From positions 5,518,001-5,582,000 of the forward strand of contig NZ_CP108352.1 in assembly GCF_036237275.1 (NCBI RefSeq): DNA of 64,000 nt, in the 5' to 3' direction. Made by a program: the position numbers and the translations under genes. Of this stretch, positions 60,149 to 64,000 are shown one piece after another. The notes beneath the pieces are model-generated. The model saw nothing but the letters and a program-made list of their open reading frames with translations. It had not been told where the DNA came from and made no database searches. How positions within the stretch are numbered: position 1 is the stretch's first letter; the number at the start of each line of letters is the position of its first letter. This stretch comes from Streptomyces sp. NBC_01353 (GTDB taxonomy: Bacteria > Actinomycetota > Actinomycetes > Streptomycetales > Streptomycetaceae).

Positions 60149-61300
60149 GTGACACGCAGGACAGTCCGTATCGCCATGAACGGCGTCACCGGACGCATGG
60201 GCTACCGCCAGCACCTCGTCCGCTCGATCCTCGCCCTGCGCGAGCAGGGCGGGCTCGACCTCGGCAACGGCGAGACCCTCTGGCCCGAGCCCGTCCTCGT
60301 CGGCCGCCGCGAGCACGCGCTGCGCGCGCTCGCCGAGCAGCACGGTCTCACCGAGTGGTCCACCGACCTCGACGCCGTCCTCGCCGACGAGTCGGTGGAG
60401 ATCTACTTCGACGCCCAGGTCACCTCCGCGCGCGTCGAGGCGATCCGCAAGGCCGTCGCCGCCGGCAAGCACATCTACACCGAGAAGCCGACGGCGGGAG
60501 ACCTGGCCGGCGCCCTGGAACTCGCCAGGCTCGCCACCGGAAAGGGCGTCAAGCACGGCGTCGTCCAGGACAAGATCTTCCTGCCGGGCCTGCTCAAGCT
60601 GAAGCGCCTCATCGACGGCGGCTTCTTCGGCGAGATCCTCTCCATACGCGGGGAGTTCGGCTACTGGGTCTTCGAGGGCGACTGGCAGGACGCTCAGCGC
60701 CCCAGCTGGAACTACCGCGCCGAGGACGGCGGCGGCATCGTCGTCGACATGTTCCCGCACTGGGAGTACGTGCTTCACGAGCTCTTCGGCCGGGTCACCA
60801 GCGTCTCCGCGCACGTCGCCACGCACATCCCGCAGCGCTGGGACGAGCAGGGCAAGCCGTACGCCGCCACCGCCGACGACGCCGCGTACGGCATCTTCCA
60901 GCTGGAGGGCGGGGCGATCGCCCAGATCAACTCCTCCTGGGCGGTACGCGTCAACCGCGACGAACTCGTCGAGTTCCAGGTCGACGGCACCCACGGCTCC
61001 GCCGTCGCGGGCCTGCGGAACTGCCGTGTCCAGCACCGCTCGGCCACCCCCAAGCCGGTCTGGAACCCGGACATCCCGGCCACGGAACCCTTCCGCGAGC
61101 AGTGGCAGGAGGTCCCGGACAACGCCACCTTCGACAACGGCTTCAAGGCCCAGTGGGAGCTCTTCCTGAAGCACGTGGTCCTCGACGAGCCCTACCAGTG
61201 GGACCTGCTGGCGGGCGCGCGCGGCGTACAGCTCGCCGAGCTGGGGCTGCGGTCGGCGGCCGAGGGCCGGCGCCTGGAGGTCCCGGAGGTCTCGCTGTGA
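60149..61300 (+). CDS. Gfo/Idh/MocA-family oxidoreductase
   Basis: A 383-residue NAD(P)-dependent sugar dehydrogenase. The Rossmann start is VRIAMNGVTGRMGYRQH (about 5-21), an atypical GxxGxxG loop; the family's EKP catalytic motif is YTEKPTAGDL (K near 117). The C-terminal alpha/beta domain carries the NYRAEDGGGIVVDMFPHWEYVLHELFG region (about 190-217), with the D-x3-H pattern expected of the active site. GTG 60149 follows GGAGGA. First gene of a three-gene, overlapping operon under LacI control. Proposed role: oxidation of a sugar or cyclitol to a keto form. Confidence 0.88.
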   Translation: MTRRTVRIAMNGVTGRMGYRQHLVRSILALREQGGLDLGNGETLWPEPVLVGRREHALRALAEQHGLTEWSTDLDAVLADESVEIYFDAQVTSARVEAIRKAVAAGKHIYTEKPTAGDLAGALELARLATGKGVKHGVVQDKIFLPGLLKLKRLIDGGFFGEILSIRGEFGYWVFEGDWQDAQRPSWNYRAEDGGGIVVDMFPHWEYVLHELFGRVTSVSAHVATHIPQRWDEQGKPYAATADDAAYGIFQLEGGAIAQINSSWAVRVNRDELVEFQVDGTHGSAVAGLRNCRVQHRSATPKPVWNPDIPATEPFREQWQEVPDNATFDNGFKAQWELFLKHVVLDEPYQWDLLAGARGVQLAELGLRSAAEGRRLEVPEVSL

Positions 61301-62448
61301 TCCGCCTTCCCCACGGGGCGGGCGGTGCACGGGAGTACAGCCCGCGCCCGGCACGGCCCACGGCCCCCGCGGGCGGCGCCCTGACCTCCCGTACGGTCTT
61401 CTCCGCCGCCCATGTCGTCGCCGACCCGTACGCCGACACCACCCCCGACTCGCCGGCCGCCGTCGACTGGGACGCCACCCTCGCCTTCCGCCGCCACCTC
61501 TGGGCTCAGGGCCTCGGCGTCGCGGAGGCGATGGACACCGCGCAGCGTGGGATGGGCCTGGACTGGGTGGGCGCGGCGGAGCTGATCCGCCGCTCGGCGG
61601 CGGAGGCGAAGGCGGTGGGCGGCCGCCTGGCGTGCGGTGTGGGAACGGACCAACTGTTCGGTTCTGTCGATCTGATGACGGTCCGTAAGGCATACGAGGA
61701 ACAGCTGGCGCTCGTGGAGGAGACCGGCTCCCAGGCCATCCTCATGGCCTCGCGGGCCCTCGCCGGTGCCGCCCAGGGCGCGGACGACTACCTCGACACG
61801 TACGGCCACCTCCTCCGGCAGGCGAGCGAGCCGGTGATCCTGCACTGGCTGGGGCCGATGTTCGACCCGGCGCTCGACGGCTACTGGGGCTCGGCCGACC
61901 TCGACACCGCGACCGACACCTTCCTGGAGGTCATCGCGGCGCACCCCGACAAGGTCGACGGCATCAAGGTCTCCCTCCTCGATGCCCAGCGCGAGATCGA
62001 CCTGCGTCGCCGCCTGCCGGAGGGCGTCCGCTGCTACACCGGCGACGACTTCCACTACCCCGAGCTGATCGCGGGTGACGACCAGGGCTTCAGCCATGCG
62101 CTGCTCGGCATCTTCGACCCGCTGGGCCCGCTGGCGGCGGAGGCGGTACGGATCCTGGACACCGGCGACGTCAAGGGGTTCCGGGAGGTCCTGGACCCGA
62201 CGGTGGAACTGTCGCGCCACCTCTTCCAGACCCCGACCCGCTTCTACAAGACGGGAGTCGTGTTCCTGGCCTGGCTGGCCGGCCACCAGGACCACTTCAC
62301 GATGGTCGGCGGCCTGCAGTCCGCCCGCTCCCTGCCGCACCTGGCGCGGGCGTACGAACTGGCGGACGGGCTCGGCCTGTTCCCCGATCCGGAGCTGGCG
62401 GAGTCCCGGATGAAGTCCCTGCTGACGGTGTACGGAGTGAGCCAGTGA
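61297..62448 (+). CDS. DUF993 family (dihydrodipicolinate synthase-like barrel) protein
   Basis: A 383-residue protein of the DUF993 family, distantly related to class I aldolase-type barrels of the DapA group. Visible stretches: AMDTAQRGMGLDWVGAAELIRRSAAEA (about 78-104), VILHWLGPMFDPALDGYWGSADL (about 182-204), VDGIKVSLLDAQREIDLRRRLPEGVRCYTGDDFHYPELI (about 223-261), where K in GIKVSL is in the place of a Schiff-base lysine. The function of the family is not known to me; a retro-aldol or hydrolytic step on a keto-sugar is inferred. GTG start overlaps the dehydrogenase stop (GTGA). Confidence 0.85.
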   Translation: MIRLPHGAGGAREYSPRPARPTAPAGGALTSRTVFSAAHVVADPYADTTPDSPAAVDWDATLAFRRHLWAQGLGVAEAMDTAQRGMGLDWVGAAELIRRSAAEAKAVGGRLACGVGTDQLFGSVDLMTVRKAYEEQLALVEETGSQAILMASRALAGAAQGADDYLDTYGHLLRQASEPVILHWLGPMFDPALDGYWGSADLDTATDTFLEVIAAHPDKVDGIKVSLLDAQREIDLRRRLPEGVRCYTGDDFHYPELIAGDDQGFSHALLGIFDPLGPLAAEAVRILDTGDVKGFREVLDPTVELSRHLFQTPTRFYKTGVVFLAWLAGHQDHFTMVGGLQSARSLPHLARAYELADGLGLFPDPELAESRMKSLLTVYGVSQ

Positions 62449-63281
62449 CCGCATGGAGCCCCGAATCGCTCTCGCGCTTCGGCATCAACCAGATGACGGT
62501 GAAGCAGCTGTCGCTGCCGGAGCTGGTGGAGCAGTGCGTACGGCTCTCCATCCCGGGCGTGGGCCTGTGGCGGGAACCGGTCGCGGAGTACGGCCTCGAG
62601 GCGGCGGCCAAGCTGGTACGCGACGCGGGCCTGACGGTCACGTCGTTGTGCCGGGGCGGCTTCTTCACGACGGCGGAGTCCCTGGACGACAACCGCGCGG
62701 CGATCGACGAGGCGGCGACGCTGGGCACGGACACCTTGGTCCTCGTCTCGGGCGGCCTCGCCCCGGGCAGCCGCGATCTGACAGCGGCCCGCGCCCGGAT
62801 CACGGACGCGATCGCCGAACTCGCGCCGTACGCGGGGGAGCGGGGCGTACGCCTGGCGATCGAACCCCTCCACCCGATGTACGCGTCGGATCGCTGCGCG
62901 GTCTCCACCCTGGACCAGGCCCTGGAGATCGCGGAACGCTTCCCGTCCTCGCAGGTGGGCGTGGTCGTGGACACGTACCACATCTGGTGGGACGACCGGG
63001 CGCCTGCGGCGGTGGCGAGAGCGGGCGCGTCGAACCGCATCCACGCCTTCCAACTGGCCGACTGGACGACCCCCCTCCCGGCCGGAGTCCTCAACGGCCG
63101 GGGCCAACTGGGCGACGGCGCGATCGACCTCCGGGCATGGTGCGAGCTCGTGGAGGCGGCGGGGTACCGGGGCCCGATCGAGGTGGAGCTCTTCAACGAG
63201 GAGCTGTGGGCGAGGGACGGGGTGGAGGTCTTGGAGGAGACGGTGGGGAGGTTTGTGGACCACGCCGGCCGGCTCGGCTGA
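62445..63281 (+). CDS. sugar phosphate isomerase/epimerase-like TIM-barrel protein
   Basis: A 278-residue AP-endonuclease-2-fold protein (xylose isomerase-like barrel). Metal ligands of the fold are visible: LAIEPLHPMY (Glu, about 148), GVVVDTYHIWWD (Asp and His, about 180-188), HAFQLADW (about 205-212) and a final Glu in GPIEVELFNEELW (about 247). Members include IolE, IolI, hydroxypyruvate isomerase and 3-keto-sugar epimerases. GTG start overlaps the DUF993 stop codon. Last gene of the operon. Confidence 0.9.
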   Translation: MTAWSPESLSRFGINQMTVKQLSLPELVEQCVRLSIPGVGLWREPVAEYGLEAAAKLVRDAGLTVTSLCRGGFFTTAESLDDNRAAIDEAATLGTDTLVLVSGGLAPGSRDLTAARARITDAIAELAPYAGERGVRLAIEPLHPMYASDRCAVSTLDQALEIAERFPSSQVGVVVDTYHIWWDDRAPAAVARAGASNRIHAFQLADWTTPLPAGVLNGRGQLGDGAIDLRAWCELVEAAGYRGPIEVELFNEELWARDGVEVLEETVGRFVDHAGRLG

Positions 63282-63299
63282 CCCCAGGGTCCTGGTGCC

Positions 63300-63722
63300 T
63301 CAGTCGAGCCAGTCCAGCGGGTCCTCCGAACCGGTGTTGCCTTCCAGGAGCGTTGTGAAGGAGACCGGCAGCCCGAGTGCGGCGAGCCGGTCGGCGGACT
63401 CGGCCGAGAGCGTCAGCTCCATGTTCGCCTGCACCGTTCCCGCGATCGAGACCTGGGCGAAGCAGCCGACGGTGGTCAGCGCCTTGATCTCGTCGAGGAG
63501 TGGCCCGACCTGAGCCGTCAGTGCCGCGATCTGCTCGCCCAGGTCGTCCGAGAATTCCCCGTCGAGGGTGTATGCCCACCAGCCCGGCCCATGGTGGACG
63601 GAGGCGCCGGTCTGCCGCTCCGTGAGCGGGGCGAGACCGAGGGAGCGGTCGACGGCCGAGGGGTCCAGGCCGCTCCCGGTGAGGGCCAGGGAGGTGGTGA
63701 TCGAGGTCCACACAGGGGTCAC
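63300..63722 (-). CDS. DUF4279-like protein
   Basis: A 140-residue soluble protein. The opening SLALTGSGLDPSAVDRSLGLAP followed by WWAYTLDGEFSDDLGEQIAALTAQVGPLLDEIKAL and a strand-rich end matches the DUF4279 layout: N-terminal strand, 'LDPxxVxxxLGL' helix, G-x-W motif, amphipathic helix, final strands with DWLD. Some DUF4279 proteins occur beside polymorphic toxins as immunity candidates, but no toxin is visible here. The GTG start overlaps the stop of the next gene upstream by 4 bp. Confidence 0.75.
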   Translation of the reverse strand: MTPVWTSITTSLALTGSGLDPSAVDRSLGLAPLTERQTGASVHHGPGWWAYTLDGEFSDDLGEQIAALTAQVGPLLDEIKALTTVGCFAQVSIAGTVQANMELTLSAESADRLAALGLPVSFTTLLEGNTGSEDPLDWLD

Positions 63723-64000
63723 CGTTCGCTTGTGCTGGGGGCGAGGGCCAGGGGAACACCGGGGCGGGCTACTCGGCGCATCTGCTCGGGGGTGAGGGCG
63801 ATCTGCGAGTCGTTGTCCACGTATCCCCTGATGGTGAGTATCACGGAGAGGTCGTTCGCCAGGAGTTCGCGCACATCATCGACGTGCGGTTCGACTGCCG
63901 TCAGGATGGTGTCGAGCTGTTCCGGGAACACCCTTGTGGAGCGCTCGTCGCATTGGAGTCGCCATTCCCCGTCGACATCTCCTGGTGGTCCCCACCGGCT
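63719..64000 (-). CDS. second DUF4279-like gene, 5' part beyond the window
   Basis: The minus-strand frame stays open to the window edge, so the gene is truncated at its 5' end. The visible 93 residues include GEWRLQCDERSTRVFPEQLDTILTAVEPH and VDDVRELLANDLSVILTIRGYVDNDSQIALTPEQM. The pattern (strand with Trp, helix 'FPEQLDTIL', helix, strand) parallels residues 45-115 of the downstream neighbour, suggesting tandem duplicates. A GTG at 63931 is in frame, but coding-like sequence continues upstream of it. Coupled to the next gene by a GTGA overlap. Confidence 0.72.
   Translation of the reverse strand, partial: SRWGPPGDVDGEWRLQCDERSTRVFPEQLDTILTAVEPHVDDVRELLANDLSVILTIRGYVDNDSQIALTPEQMRRVARPGVPLALAPSTSER

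Noticed and set aside
1-64000. CRISPR array to accompany the Csd1-like protein
   Set aside because: No series of direct repeats of 25-40 bp with unique spacers was seen on reading through the window.

Overview
The window is high-GC actinobacterial DNA from the chromosome of a Streptomyces species. The evidence is third-position GC bias with frequent GTG starts, an AraC-type regulator that is clearly AdpA with its inter-domain TTA codon, the desferrioxamine genes desABCD/desEF under iron boxes, and a probable DasR site before a hexosaminidase. Gene order around orn-adpA-glmS-GH20-des-leucine operon matches what I remember of the conserved core of the S. coelicolor chromosome. I see no phage, insertion sequence, CRISPR array or large secondary-metabolite cluster.

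Layout. 1-8.9 kb: conserved hypothetical, spermidine-synthase-like protein, membrane-anchored Ser/Thr-rich protein, a two-component pair directly followed by a secreted CBM2-GH18 chitinase, an alpha/beta hydrolase with a long inverted repeat before it, a rhamnogalacturonan lyase (PL11) and tRNA-His. 9.0-15.9 kb: orn, adpA, a small membrane protein, a universal stress protein, a YaaH-like membrane protein, glmS and a conserved 91-residue protein. 16.0-24.8 kb: secreted GH20 hexosaminidase, then desDCBA and desFE. 24.9-31.3 kb: leucine/isovalerate degradation operon (MCC beta, MCC alpha, HMG-CoA lyase, acyl-CoA dehydrogenase) with a divergent TetR regulator. 31.4-40.1 kb: phosphatase-family protein, CDF transporter, a multidomain PP2C/anti-sigma-type signalling protein, thioesterase II with an acyl-CoA dehydrogenase, and a membrane-anchored HTH protein divergent from a secreted protein. 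40.2-46.5 kb: PucR regulator, sodium:solute symporter, ureohydrolase and ThDP decarboxylase, which I read as a guanidino-acid (arginine by-product) uptake and catabolic module.

46.5-54.8 kb: a small orphan protein resembling the C-terminal part of Csd1/Cas8c, a fused asymmetric ABC exporter, a small membrane protein, a decayed gene (frameshift plus internal deletion), a small secreted protein, an S37 tripeptidyl aminopeptidase and a lipoprotein. 54.9-64.0 kb: Tat-exported GH3 hexosaminidase, LysR/EamA divergent pair, a LacI-controlled operon (Gfo/Idh/MocA dehydrogenase, DUF993 protein, TIM-barrel isomerase) and two overlapping DUF4279-like genes, the last cut by the window end.

How they fit together. 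Chitin and amino-sugar use recurs (GH18, GH20, GH3, glmS, dre site). Iron uptake is self-contained. Branched-chain acyl-CoA degradation has its own regulator and operators. The guanidino module and the LacI/DUF993 sugar module are the two stretches that look most like incompletely described pathways; the Csd1-like orphan is the most unusual single gene.
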